DNA of 17,321 nucleotides from Desulfamplus sp. (GTDB taxonomy: Bacteria > Desulfobacterota > Desulfobacteria > Desulfobacterales > Desulfobacteraceae), in the NCBI GenBank assembly GCA_015233755.1, contig JADFXA010000019.1, forward strand, positions 1 through 17,321, read 5' to 3'. This document shows, piece after piece, positions 1 to 7,806 of this stretch. Numbering within the stretch: the stretch's first letter is position 1; each line of letters begins with the position of its first letter. The translations under genes were made by a program, and so were the position numbers. The notes beneath the pieces are model-generated. The model was not told the DNA's origin. It worked only from the letters and a program-made list of their open reading frames with translations, and did no database searches.

Positions 1-1
1 T

Positions 2-187
2 GCCCCAATTCCTAAACTTGAAATTTTTAGAGTTGCTGCTGGACACAATAAACCTCTCTTTCTTGATGATAACAATCTTGTTGGCTTTATTACTGATTCA
101 GATTACAGCGTGAATGTTCCTTGTTTTGGGCTTGATGACACAAAATTAGTTGCTGATTTTATTGAGAGAAAATATCTAATATGCTGA
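2..187 (+). CDS. 3' end of an unrecognised protein, truncated by the window edge
   Basis: The second frame is open from the window edge to a TGA at 185-187, giving about 61 residues that end DFIERKYLIC. The residue mix looks protein-like, with alternating hydrophobic stretches (LEIFRVAAGH, LVGFITDSDY) and a plausible amphipathic C-terminal helix (LDDTKLVADFIERK). The other two frames on this strand carry early stops. I do not recognise a family and no catalytic motif can be assigned from this tail. Its stop overlaps the start codon of the next small ORF (ATGCTGA), an arrangement typical of translationally coupled genes. It could be the end of an enzyme of several hundred residues lying outside the window. 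Confidence 0.45.
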   Translation, partial: APIPKLEIFRVAAGHNKPLFLDDNNLVGFITDSDYSVNVPCFGLDDTKLVADFIERKYLIC

Positions 188-468
188 AAATTAAGACAAA
201 AATTATATATTTTATTGAAAACTGGAAAATGGTTATTCATTTGCTTTTTAAAACAAAGCGGTTTGGAGTGAATAATAATTTATGGTCGAATCGTGATTCT
301 CTATTTGGTAATTCATGGCTGATTGGTTGGAGTCAGATATTTAAAAACTACAAAATGATCAAAGTGAGGGCATTTTCAGGGTTTATTCCATTAAATCAGG
401 CAATTGACCTTTTTCCAGCACATGCAAAAAAGCATGGTTACAGAGTTATTGACAAACAAAACAAGTGA
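181..468 (+). CDS. Small hypothetical protein, possibly coupled to the upstream gene
   Basis: A 95-residue reading frame starts with ATG inside the last codons of the preceding frame and ends with TGA. The predicted protein is basic and aromatic-rich, with an N-terminal hydrophobic/aromatic stretch (IIYFIENW, VIHLLF) that is too broken by charges to be a clear membrane helix or signal peptide. I recognise no family or motif. The only support is the start-stop overlap, which needs no separate ribosome binding site, and the absence of a better reading in this stretch. It could equally be a chance ORF in AT-rich DNA or the remnant of a longer gene. Treat it as doubtful. Confidence 0.3.
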   Translation: MLKIKTKIIYFIENWKMVIHLLFKTKRFGVNNNLWSNRDSLFGNSWLIGWSQIFKNYKMIKVRAFSGFIPLNQAIDLFPAHAKKHGYRVIDKQNK

Positions 469-490
469 GATTAGAATACCTATTTTTAGC

Positions 491-507
491 AATAGCTCAT
501 AGCTATT
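491..507 (+). terminator. Weak hairpin before ettA, possible terminator
   Basis: A perfect 7-base-pair inverted repeat (AATAGCT, three-base loop, AGCTATT) lies 23 bases after the stop of the small upstream ORF. The stem is AT-rich and is followed by TATAAATTT rather than an uninterrupted T-run, so it would be a weak terminator at best. It may simply separate the upstream genes from ettA. I see no other structure in the 140 bases between 469 and 608. Confidence 0.25.
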
Positions 508-608
508 TATAAATTTAGAATCTATCAAAATGCGATGTGAATATATTTAATGAACAAGATTTAGCTAACAAGAAATGAACAGAATTTAATAAACAGGATT
601 AAAATATA

Positions 609-2288
609 ATGTCAGAAGATACCAAAAAAGTCATTTACTCCATGATGAAAGTGAGTAAATTTTACGATAAAAAGCCAGTTATAAAGGATATATCGCTTTC
701 CTATTTTTACGGTGCAAAAATTGGAGTTCTTGGTCTTAACGGTTCTGGTAAGAGTTCTTTGCTCAAAATTATGGCTGGAGTTGATAAAGAATACAACGGA
801 GAGACAATTTTATCTAAAGGTTTTTCTGTTGGGTATTTAGAACAAGAGCCTTTAGTTGATTCGACTAAAACTGTAAAAGAAGTTGTGCAAGAGGGTGTCC
901 AAGAGGTTGTTGATCTTATAAATGAGTATGAATCAATAAGTGAAAAATTTGCAGAACCAATGTCAGATGATGAGATGGACAAACTTATTGCAAGACAAGG
1001 CGTTCTACAAGAGCAGCTTGATCACTTAGAGGCGTGGGACCTTGATTCAAAACTTAAAATGGCTATGGATGCTTTACGCTGTCCTCCTGAAGATACACCA
1101 GTGAACGTAATCTCTGGAGGTGAAAAACGCCGTGTTGCGTTGTGCCGTTTGATGCTTCAAAAACCTGATATTCTTCTTCTCGATGAGCCGACCAACCATC
1201 TTGACGCTGCGTCAGTTGCATGGCTTGAACAACATTTAAGCCAATATGCAGGAACAGTTATTGCGGTTACCCATGATAGATACTTTCTTGATAATGTGGC
1301 TGGCTGGATACTTGAACTTGATAGAGGAGAGGGAATTCCATGGAAAGGCAACTACTCATCATGGCTTGAACAAAAACAGAACAGACTGAAAACTGAAGAG
1401 AAAAAAGAGAGTAAACGTCAGAAAACTTTAGAAAGAGAGCTTGAATGGATAAAGATGTCTCCAAAAGGAAGACACTCAAAAGCCAAAGCAAGAATAACAT
1501 CTTATGATGAACTTCTAAATCAGGACGTAAAAGATCGCGAAAAAGACCTTGAGATTTATATTCCACCTGGCCCAAGACTTGGTGATAAAGTAGTTGTTGC
1601 AAATGGCGTTACTAAGGCATTTGGAGATAAATTGCTTGTTGAGAATATGAATTTTATAATACCTGCTGGTGGTATCATAGGAGTTGTGGGGCCAAATGGT
1701 GCTGGAAAATCTACTCTTTTTAACATGATAACAGGGAAAGTGAAGCCTGATATAGGTAATATTGAGCTTGGAGAGACTGTTAAAGTTGCTTACGTGGATC
1801 AGGATAGACAGTTAAATCCTGATAAAAGTATATGGGAAGTCATATCAGACGGCAATGAGACAATTTTGCTTGGAGGACGTGAGGTAAACTCGCGAGCCTA
1901 TGTCTCAAAGTTTAACTTTTCAGGCACGGATCAACAAAAAAAGGTTGGTGTTCTATCTGGTGGAGAGAGAAACAGAGTTCACCTTGCAAGAATGTTAAAA
2001 GAGGAGGCAAACCTTCTTTTGCTCGATGAGCCTACAAATGACCTTGATGTAAATACTATGAGAGCATTGGAAGAGGCTTTAGAAAATTTTGCAGGGTGTG
2101 CAGTTGTTATCAGCCATGACAGATGGTTTCTTGACAGGGTGGCAACTCATATTTTAGCTTTTGAGGGAGATAGTCAGACAATCTTCTTTGAAGGAAGCTA
2201 CTCTGATTATGAAAAAGATAGAAAAAAGAGACTTGGAATTAAAGCTGATCAGCCAGAACGGATAAAATATAGGCATTTGACAAGGTAA
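609..2288 (+). CDS. ettA: Energy-dependent translational throttle protein EttA (ABC-F ATPase)
   Basis: EttA is a soluble ABC-F ATPase that binds the ribosomal E site and gates entry into elongation according to the ATP/ADP ratio. The 559-residue length fits the family (about 555). ABC domain 1 has Walker A GLNGSGKSS (42-50), signature ISGGEKRR (168-175) and Walker B ILLLDEPTNHLD (188-199, catalytic Glu193). ABC domain 2 has GPNGAGKST (361-369), LSGGERNR (449-456) and LLLLDEPTNDLD (469-480, Glu474). An acidic helical insertion at about 90-145 matches the arm. The charged linker at about 240-320 (GNYSSWLEQK onward) is the P-site tRNA-interaction motif that separates ABC-F factors from transporters. 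There are no membrane segments. An AGGA box about 10 bases upstream supports the ATG at 609. The stop shares one base with the prfC start. Other ABC-F types (Uup, YbiT) are less likely because of the length and strong EttA-like linker. Confidence 0.95.
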   Translation: MSEDTKKVIYSMMKVSKFYDKKPVIKDISLSYFYGAKIGVLGLNGSGKSSLLKIMAGVDKEYNGETILSKGFSVGYLEQEPLVDSTKTVKEVVQEGVQEVVDLINEYESISEKFAEPMSDDEMDKLIARQGVLQEQLDHLEAWDLDSKLKMAMDALRCPPEDTPVNVISGGEKRRVALCRLMLQKPDILLLDEPTNHLDAASVAWLEQHLSQYAGTVIAVTHDRYFLDNVAGWILELDRGEGIPWKGNYSSWLEQKQNRLKTEEKKESKRQKTLERELEWIKMSPKGRHSKAKARITSYDELLNQDVKDREKDLEIYIPPGPRLGDKVVVANGVTKAFGDKLLVENMNFIIPAGGIIGVVGPNGAGKSTLFNMITGKVKPDIGNIELGETVKVAYVDQDRQLNPDKSIWEVISDGNETILLGGREVNSRAYVSKFNFSGTDQQKKVGVLSGGERNRVHLARMLKEEANLLLLDEPTNDLDVNTMRALEEALENFAGCAVVISHDRWFLDRVATHILAFEGDSQTIFFEGSYSDYEKDRKKRLGIKADQPERIKYRHLTR

Positions 2289-3889
2289 TGGAAAATATAA
2301 CTGTCGATTCACGAACACTCAAAGAGATTCAAAAACGCCGCACCTTTGCAATCATCAGCCATCCTGATGCTGGTAAAACTACTCTTACTGAAAAACTCTT
2401 ACTATTTGGAGGAGCAATTCAGCAGGCAGGGGCTGTAAAATCGCGGAAAACAGAAAAAAAAGCAACGAGTGATTTCCTTTCAATTGAGCAAGAAAGAGGG
2501 ATCAGCGTCTCATCTTCTGTTATGAAGTTTAATTACAGAAACTACGAGATAAACCTTCTTGATACACCTGGACACAAAGACTTTTCGGAAGACACCTACA
2601 GAGTTCTTACAGCGGTTGATTGTGCTGTTATGATAATTGACAGTGCAAAAGGTGTTGAGCCTCAGACTCAAAAACTTATGGAGGTGTGTAGAATGCGAAA
2701 CACCCCCATTATTACATTTATAAATAAATTAGATAGAGAAGGTTTAGAGCCGCTTGAAATATTTGCAGATATTGAAGAAAAACTGCAAATTGAATGTACC
2801 CCAATAACGTGGCCCATTGGAATGGGTAAACGATTTCAAGGGGTATATCATCTACAAAAAAATGAGCTTGGGCTTTTTTCTGCTGGCTACACCCCAAAAG
2901 ATGGTGATGGAGTTGTCATAAAGGATTTAGCAGATAAAAAATTAGATGAATATTTGGGAAATCAGGCAGAAGAGCTAAGAGATGATGTTGAGCTTTTGGA
3001 AGGAGCATCTGATCCGTTTGATATGGACGAGTACCTTAAAGGCTCACAAACGCCAGTCTTTTTTGGAAGTGCAATAAACAACTTTGGTGTGCGTGAAATG
3101 CTTGATTCGTTTGTTGAAATTGCTCCTTCTCCCAGTATCAGGAAAACTTCTACACGAGATGTTGATCCAAGAGAAAAAGAGTTTTCAGGATTTACTTTTA
3201 AGATTCAGGCAAATATGGACCCTGCTCATAGAGATAGAATCGCCTTTTTCAGAATATGCTCAGGAAAATTCACACGGGGAATGAAGGTAAAACATCACAG
3301 AATAGGAAAAGATGTAATAATTTCCAATGCCACAATCTTTATGGCTCAAGAGCGAAGTAACATTGATGAGGCTTATCCTGGTGATATTATTGGTATTCAT
3401 AATCATGGCACAATTAAAATAGGTGATACCTTTACAGAAAAAGAGCCGTTAAAATTTACAGGCATACCAAGTTTTGCCCCTGAACATTTCAGGAGGGTTA
3501 TACTTAAAAATCCCCTTAAAACAAAAGCGTTGCAAAAAGGACTTTTTCAGCTTGCAGAAGAGGGGACAATTCAGGTCTTTCGACCTAAAATAAATAATGA
3601 TTACATTTTAGGTGCTGTTGGAGTTCTTCAGTTTGATGTTACAATGTCAAGGCTCATGGCAGAATATAGTGTAGCGGCTGCCTATGAGCCTATTGATTTT
3701 TCAGTGGCAAGATGGGTTACTTGTGATAGCGAAGAGAGGCTGAAAGAGTTTGTCAGAAAAAACTCAGGTGCAATTGCAACTGATTCAGAAGGTTGGACAG
3801 CATTTTTGACCACAAGCGAATACCAGCTTGGGTTTGCTATAGAGGCGTGGCCTGATATAAAGTTCCATAAAACAAGGGAGTATAACTAA
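2288..3889 (+). CDS. prfC: Peptide chain release factor 3 (GTPase RF3)
   Basis: RF3 is a translational GTPase that removes RF1/RF2 from the ribosome after peptide release and contributes to post-peptidyl quality control. The 533 residues match the usual length of about 530. GTPase motifs are intact: G1 SHPDAGKT (24-31), switch region with QERGIS (68-73), G3 DTPGH (92-96) and G4 NKLD (146-149). The segment KRRTFAIISHPDAGKTTLTEK is typical of RF3 rather than EF-G. The remainder covers the beta-barrel domain and the C-terminal domain, ending without truncation. The ATG overlaps the ettA stop (TAATG), so ribosomes finishing ettA can reinitiate here. No separate Shine-Dalgarno stands out, which supports coupling. 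The close link to ettA suggests the two ribosome factors are made together. Confidence 0.96.
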   Translation: MENITVDSRTLKEIQKRRTFAIISHPDAGKTTLTEKLLLFGGAIQQAGAVKSRKTEKKATSDFLSIEQERGISVSSSVMKFNYRNYEINLLDTPGHKDFSEDTYRVLTAVDCAVMIIDSAKGVEPQTQKLMEVCRMRNTPIITFINKLDREGLEPLEIFADIEEKLQIECTPITWPIGMGKRFQGVYHLQKNELGLFSAGYTPKDGDGVVIKDLADKKLDEYLGNQAEELRDDVELLEGASDPFDMDEYLKGSQTPVFFGSAINNFGVREMLDSFVEIAPSPSIRKTSTRDVDPREKEFSGFTFKIQANMDPAHRDRIAFFRICSGKFTRGMKVKHHRIGKDVIISNATIFMAQERSNIDEAYPGDIIGIHNHGTIKIGDTFTEKEPLKFTGIPSFAPEHFRRVILKNPLKTKALQKGLFQLAEEGTIQVFRPKINNDYILGAVGVLQFDVTMSRLMAEYSVAAAYEPIDFSVARWVTCDSEERLKEFVRKNSGAIATDSEGWTAFLTTSEYQLGFAIEAWPDIKFHKTREYN

Positions 3890-3962
3890 TTTTTTGATTA
3901 TTAGTTTTAAATTAATAAAATTAAAAATAGTTTCACAATATAAATTTTAAGGAGAAAACAAA

Positions 3963-5069
3963 ATGACCGAAAACCGCATTTTTAACTTCAACGCAGGGCC
4001 TTCAGCGTTGCCCCTTACAGTTCTTAAAGAGATACAAGCCTCTTTCTTGAATTTTAAAGGTTCTGGAATGTCAATCACAGAGATAAGCCACCGTTCAGGC
4101 TTGTTTGATGAGGTGATTAATGATACTGTTGCAAGAACAAGAAGACTTCTCAATATTGACGAAAAATATCATGTTCTTTTTATCCAAGGTGGTGCAAGTC
4201 TTCAATTTGCAATGATTCCAATGAACTTTTTAGGCAAAGATTCAACAGCAGACTATGTAAACACAGGCACATGGTCAACTAAGGCAATCAAAGAGGCAAA
4301 ACTTCTTGAAAAGAAGATCAATGTTGCTGCTTCTTCAGAGGATAAAAATTTTTGCTATATTCCTCAAAATATTGCGTTTAATAAAGATGCCAAATATGTT
4401 CACATCACTTCAAACAACACCATAAAAGGGACACAGTGGCATAAATTCCCAGACACAAAAGGAGTGCCAATAGTATCTGATATGTCTTCAGATATTTTTA
4501 GCAGACCCCTTGAAATGGATAAATTTGGCATGATCTACGCTGGTGCCCAGAAAAATATGGGGCCTGCTGGTGTCTGCATGGTTATTTTGCGTGATGATAT
4601 GCTTAAACTCTCTGAAGAACTTTTGCAAAATGAAGCAAAAACATTGCCCAATATGCTTCGCTACAACACTTATTCATCACAAAATTCAATGTATAACACT
4701 CCAAACTGCTTTGCTATTTATACTATTCAGCTTGTGCTTAAATGGATAGAGGAAGAGATTGGCGGGCTTGCAAAGATGGAGTCCCATAATCAAGAAAAGG
4801 GAAAGATGCTCTATGACTTTATTGACAACAGCAACTTTTACCGTGCAACTGCTGAAAAGGACAGCCGCTCATTGATGAACGTAACCTTCCGTCTGCCAAG
4901 CGAAGAGCTTGAAAAAGAGTTTATATCTCAAGCAACTAAAAAAGGTCTTGGTGGTCTTAAAGGTCATCGCTCTGTTGGAGGATGCCGTGCATCTATCTAT
5001 AATGCCACAACAATGGAAGGCATTTCCGCATTAATTAACTTTATGAAATCTTTTGCAACTGGAAAGTAA
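3963..5069 (+). CDS. serC: Phosphoserine aminotransferase SerC
   Basis: SerC is a cytoplasmic PLP enzyme that converts 3-phosphohydroxypyruvate plus glutamate to phosphoserine plus 2-oxoglutarate, the second step of serine synthesis. The 368 residues fit the class V aminotransferase fold. Visible hallmarks are FNFNAGPSALP (7-17), the ISHRS segment (41-45), the phosphate/cofactor loop FIQGGASLQF (73-82), TGTWS (101-105), the cofactor aspartate region VSDMSSD (171-177), and AGAQKNMGPAG (193-203) with the Schiff-base lysine at Lys197. The C-terminal GLGGLKGHRSVGGCRAS segment carries the substrate-phosphate arginine region. A strong AAGGAG site precedes ATG 3963. The gene sits 110 bases before serA on the same strand, so the pathway order is reversed relative to the reactions. 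No serB is present in the window. Confidence 0.97.
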   Translation: MTENRIFNFNAGPSALPLTVLKEIQASFLNFKGSGMSITEISHRSGLFDEVINDTVARTRRLLNIDEKYHVLFIQGGASLQFAMIPMNFLGKDSTADYVNTGTWSTKAIKEAKLLEKKINVAASSEDKNFCYIPQNIAFNKDAKYVHITSNNTIKGTQWHKFPDTKGVPIVSDMSSDIFSRPLEMDKFGMIYAGAQKNMGPAGVCMVILRDDMLKLSEELLQNEAKTLPNMLRYNTYSSQNSMYNTPNCFAIYTIQLVLKWIEEEIGGLAKMESHNQEKGKMLYDFIDNSNFYRATAEKDSRSLMNVTFRLPSEELEKEFISQATKKGLGGLKGHRSVGGCRASIYNATTMEGISALINFMKSFATGK

Positions 5070-5074
5070 AATTA

Positions 5075-5121
5075 GTAGGAGCAACGATCAGAAAAGTAGG
5101 AACAACGATCGTTGTTCCTAC
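5075..5121 (+). repeat. Three-arm palindromic repeat between serC and serA, possible terminator
   Basis: Positions 5096-5121 form a perfect 26-base palindrome (left half GTAGGAACAACGA). A further copy of the left arm lies at 5075-5089 (GTAGGAGCAACGATC), matching 5096-5110 at 14 of 15 positions. The right arm (5107-5121) can pair with either left arm; the single difference would be a tolerated G-U pair in RNA. AATTTTTTAA follows the palindrome, so the hairpin plus T-run could terminate serC transcription or attenuate read-through into serA. It may instead be a REP-like intergenic repeat or a protein-binding palindrome. The remaining bases up to 5179 hold only the serA ribosome binding site (TAGGAG). 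Confidence 0.7.
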
Positions 5122-5179
5122 AATTTTTTAATATTCTGCAAATTTAAAATAGGAAAATAGAAATTAGGAGAAATTTTTA

Positions 5180-6760
5180 ATGAAAGTCCTTGTAAGTGAC
5201 AAAATGGGTGAAGAGGGTCTTGAGATATTTAGAAACGCTGAAGGAATTGAGCTTGATGTAAAGACTGGACTAAAACCCGAAGAGTTAAAAGAGATTATTG
5301 GTCAATATCATGGTCTTGCAATTAGAAGTGCCACAAAGGTTACTAAAGAAATCATTGACGCCGCAACAAATTTAAAAGTTGTGGGGCGTGCAGGTATTGG
5401 TCTTGATAATGTGGATATTCCAGCAGCTACTCAAAAGGGTATTGCTGTTATGAATACACCTGGTGGTAATACTGTAACAACAGCAGAACATGCAATTGCA
5501 ATGATGATGGCTCTAACCCGTAATATTCCAAGAGCAACTGCTACAATGAAACAAGGACTTTGGGAGAAAAAGAGTCTTCAAGGACGCGAGCTTTTTAACA
5601 AGACTCTTGGGGTGATTGGTTTTGGAAATATAGGAACTATTGTTGCAAACCGTGCTCAAGGTCTTAAGATGAATGTAGTTATTGCAGATCCTAATGTTAC
5701 ACCAGAGCGTATTCAAAAAGCTGGCTTTGAGAGCGTATCGCTTGAGGAGCTTTATAAACGCTCTGACTATATAACAATTCATGTACCAAAATTGGAAAGC
5801 ACAACAAATCTTTTGAATAAAAAGACCTTTGAGATGATGAAAAAAGGGGTTATGATCATCAACTGTGCAAGAGGTGGAATAATCAATGAAGATGATCTCT
5901 ATGATGCAATTGTCTCTGGAAAAGTTGCTGGAGCTGCACTTGATGTATTTGCAAAAGAGCCCCCCGGAGATATTCCACTCTTAAAACTTGATCAGGTAAT
6001 TGCAACTCCACACCTTGGAGCATCAACAGAAGAGGCTCAGACAAACGTTGCAGTTGCTGTAGCCAACCAGATAGTTGCCTATCTTACTCAAAACACTGTT
6101 ATTAATGCAGTCAATGTTCCTTCGGTAACTGGTGAGCTTCTGAAAAAACTTCGTCCATACCTCTATCTTGGCGAAAGAATTGGCAAGATGCACACATTTA
6201 TGTCTGATGGTCCTATAAAAGAGATAAAAATTGAGTATGCTGGCAATTTCCTTGATCTTGATCTTAAACCTGTAACGCTTGCTGCATTACAGGGTATTCT
6301 TACTCCTATTGCAACCTATGAGGTTAATTTTGTAAATGCTATGGCATTGGCAAAAGATATGGGAATAAAAATATCTGAAACAACAAGCCAAGAGAGCGAC
6401 CATTATATAAACCTCATCAGAATTGTTGTTGTCTATGAAAATAAGACAAACCTTATAGCTGGCACAATTTTTGGTAAAGATGACGCAAGAATTATAAGAA
6501 TTAATAAGTTCCGTTTAGAAGTTATTCCAGAAGGCTATCTATCTCTTATCCACAATAAAGATGTTCCAGGCGCAATAGGAAGTATTGGAACATGCCTTGG
6601 AAATCATAATATTAATATAGGAAAGATGACTGTAGGTAGAGAGGACGATGGAGACAGAAATATAATTTTTATTAAAACTGATACCCCTGTATCTGAAGCT
6701 GTCTCTGAAGAGATAAGAAGCCTTGATAAGGTTCACTCTATTATCAATTTTGCATTATAG
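5180..6760 (+). CDS. serA: D-3-phosphoglycerate dehydrogenase SerA, long ACT-domain form
   Basis: SerA oxidises 3-phosphoglycerate to 3-phosphohydroxypyruvate with NAD, the committed step of serine synthesis. The 526-residue length is that of the long type I form. The catalytic region is at about 1-95 and 285-310, with a Rossmann domain carrying GFGNIG (147-152) and, downstream, the acidic NAD-ribose residue region VIADPN (167-172). Catalytic residues are visible: Arg231 in NCARGG, Glu260 in AKEPP and His278 in TPHLGAS. An intervening (ASB-type) domain spans about 320-445. A C-terminal ACT domain follows (about 452-526, including IHNKDVPGAIGSIG), the usual site of serine feedback inhibition. 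TAGGAG precedes the ATG. A strong terminator follows, so serA ends the + strand unit. Confidence 0.97.
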   Translation: MKVLVSDKMGEEGLEIFRNAEGIELDVKTGLKPEELKEIIGQYHGLAIRSATKVTKEIIDAATNLKVVGRAGIGLDNVDIPAATQKGIAVMNTPGGNTVTTAEHAIAMMMALTRNIPRATATMKQGLWEKKSLQGRELFNKTLGVIGFGNIGTIVANRAQGLKMNVVIADPNVTPERIQKAGFESVSLEELYKRSDYITIHVPKLESTTNLLNKKTFEMMKKGVMIINCARGGIINEDDLYDAIVSGKVAGAALDVFAKEPPGDIPLLKLDQVIATPHLGASTEEAQTNVAVAVANQIVAYLTQNTVINAVNVPSVTGELLKKLRPYLYLGERIGKMHTFMSDGPIKEIKIEYAGNFLDLDLKPVTLAALQGILTPIATYEVNFVNAMALAKDMGIKISETTSQESDHYINLIRIVVVYENKTNLIAGTIFGKDDARIIRINKFRLEVIPEGYLSLIHNKDVPGAIGSIGTCLGNHNINIGKMTVGREDDGDRNIIFIKTDTPVSEAVSEEIRSLDKVHSIINFAL

Positions 6761-6790
6761 TTTTTATTTTAAAGGTTGCAAACATTTATT

Positions 6791-6837
6791 AAAGGGCAGA
6801 AGGTAAATAAAATCATCTGCCCTTTGTTTATTTTTTT
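6791..6837 (+). terminator. Rho-independent terminator of serA
   Basis: A perfect 10-base-pair stem (AAAGGGCAGA at 6791-6800, TCTGCCCTTT at 6816-6825) with a 15-base loop is followed by GTTTATTTTTTT. This is a textbook intrinsic terminator 30 bases after the serA stop. The T-run overlaps the last codons of the convergent solute-binding protein gene. The opposite strand has no comparable T-run after the stem, so it probably works mainly for serA. Confidence 0.9.
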
Positions 6838-7646
6838 AAAGTATCATTATATTTTAAAACAAGTTCTTCAAACTTAGCCTCGCGAATCTCTTTAATTGCA
6901 TCCCATATCTTTTGGGCAAGCTTAGGATTAGTTTCAACAAATTTATTAGATAACATGAGATAATAATGCTTGCTAACAAGAGGCGGCTCTATCTTTTTTA
7001 TCTTTTCAAATTCAGGTACATGGGATTTTATAAAACCATCAGCAGTAACATTTTGTAATGCAGCCGCAGAAATTCTCTCTTTAAGCAACTTTCTTAAATT
7101 CATTTCTGTATTAGGCGCTTCTTCAACAGCTACCCCAATTTGTAATAAATCATCAACAATTGAATATCCAAGAGGCGCACCTACTTTTCTATCATTAATC
7201 CCTGTAATGGTTTTTCCATCCCAAGCAACTTTACTATCTCTGAGTACATATAGAGAATAAGAGATAGTTGTTATCCTACGAGAATTATCAACAGCTCCTT
7301 CTAATGTTCCATCAATTGTTGGATACCATCCAAGCTCTAACCTCTCTTTTCTATAACTCGCATTAAATATGCCATCTACCGTATTGCGACTTAATTCTAA
7401 GGTACAGCGTTTCCAAGGGGTACGTTTTAAAGTTATTTTTAAACCATCAAGTTTATTCTCAAGCATTTTGACCATTTCAACTGCGACACCAGGTTTATCT
7501 ATAGGTATGTTATCTCCTGTCCCCAGATAATAAGGCGGTTGCTCTTTATCTTCATAGCTAATTGTCATTTGCACTGCATTTGCATTTAAAACAGAAAAAA
7601 TAACGATTAATGTAGTAGATATTAAAGTGAAAGCCTTATATGGCAT
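6828..7646 (-). CDS. Exported solute-binding protein, SBP family 3 (PWKRC type)
   Basis: The 272-residue protein resembles the periplasmic ligand-binding component of amino-acid-type ABC transporters (SBP_bac_3). An N-terminal hydrophobic segment ending in NANA at residues 21-24 looks like a signal peptide with cleavage before Val25. The mature protein begins with a beta-strand and PPYY (37-40), then the helix GVAVEMVKMLENKL and a PWKRC motif (77-81), and ends in a helical EIREAKFEELVLKYND segment. A lipobox is not apparent. No permease or ATPase gene is adjacent, so it is an orphan binding protein and its ligand cannot be read from the sequence. It could deliver a ligand to a transporter encoded elsewhere or act as a sensor partner. 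AAAGGAA lies 7-8 bases upstream of the ATG. A clear paralogue lies at 12972-13853. Confidence 0.85.
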   Translation of the reverse strand: MPYKAFTLISTTLIVIFSVLNANAVQMTISYEDKEQPPYYLGTGDNIPIDKPGVAVEMVKMLENKLDGLKITLKRTPWKRCTLELSRNTVDGIFNASYRKERLELGWYPTIDGTLEGAVDNSRRITTISYSLYVLRDSKVAWDGKTITGINDRKVGAPLGYSIVDDLLQIGVAVEEAPNTEMNLRKLLKERISAAALQNVTADGFIKSHVPEFEKIKKIEPPLVSKHYYLMLSNKFVETNPKLAQKIWDAIKEIREAKFEELVLKYNDTLKK

Positions 7647-7670
7647 ATAAAGATTCCTTTAGAGTGATAA

Positions 7671-7771
7671 TATTGCGTTTCCCGATTTTGTTAAGAACAA
7701 GTTTAAGAAAAGTATGCCTGTTGTACGGCATTATGAAAAAAATGTATAACGATCAAAAAAGAAACGCAATA
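7671..7771. repeat. 11-base inverted repeats upstream of the solute-binding gene
   Basis: TATTGCGTTTC (7671-7681) and GAAACGCAATA (7761-7771) are perfect inverted copies, separated by 79 bases. A smaller inverted pair, ATGCC (7714-7718) and GGCAT (7727-7731), lies almost at the same centre. The outer left arm begins about 25 bases before the start codon of the - strand solute-binding gene, so the structure occupies its leader and promoter. It could be paired operator half-sites, the terminal repeats of a small non-coding insertion of about 101 bases, or chance. No target-site duplication is visible at its edges. Confidence 0.5.
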
Positions 7772-7806
7772 GCTATGAAAATAAAGATATGCTCTAAAAT
7801 TTTATG

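Noticed and set aside
707..1602. Open frames on the - strand inside ettA
   Set aside because: They lie wholly antisense to a well-supported gene, show no family motifs, and have the serine/leucine-rich composition expected from reading the complement of a coding region.
3890..3962. AT-rich inverted repeat after prfC as a terminator
   Set aside because: The arms match only with several gaps and contain almost no G or C, so the pairing is no better than expected in such AT-rich DNA.
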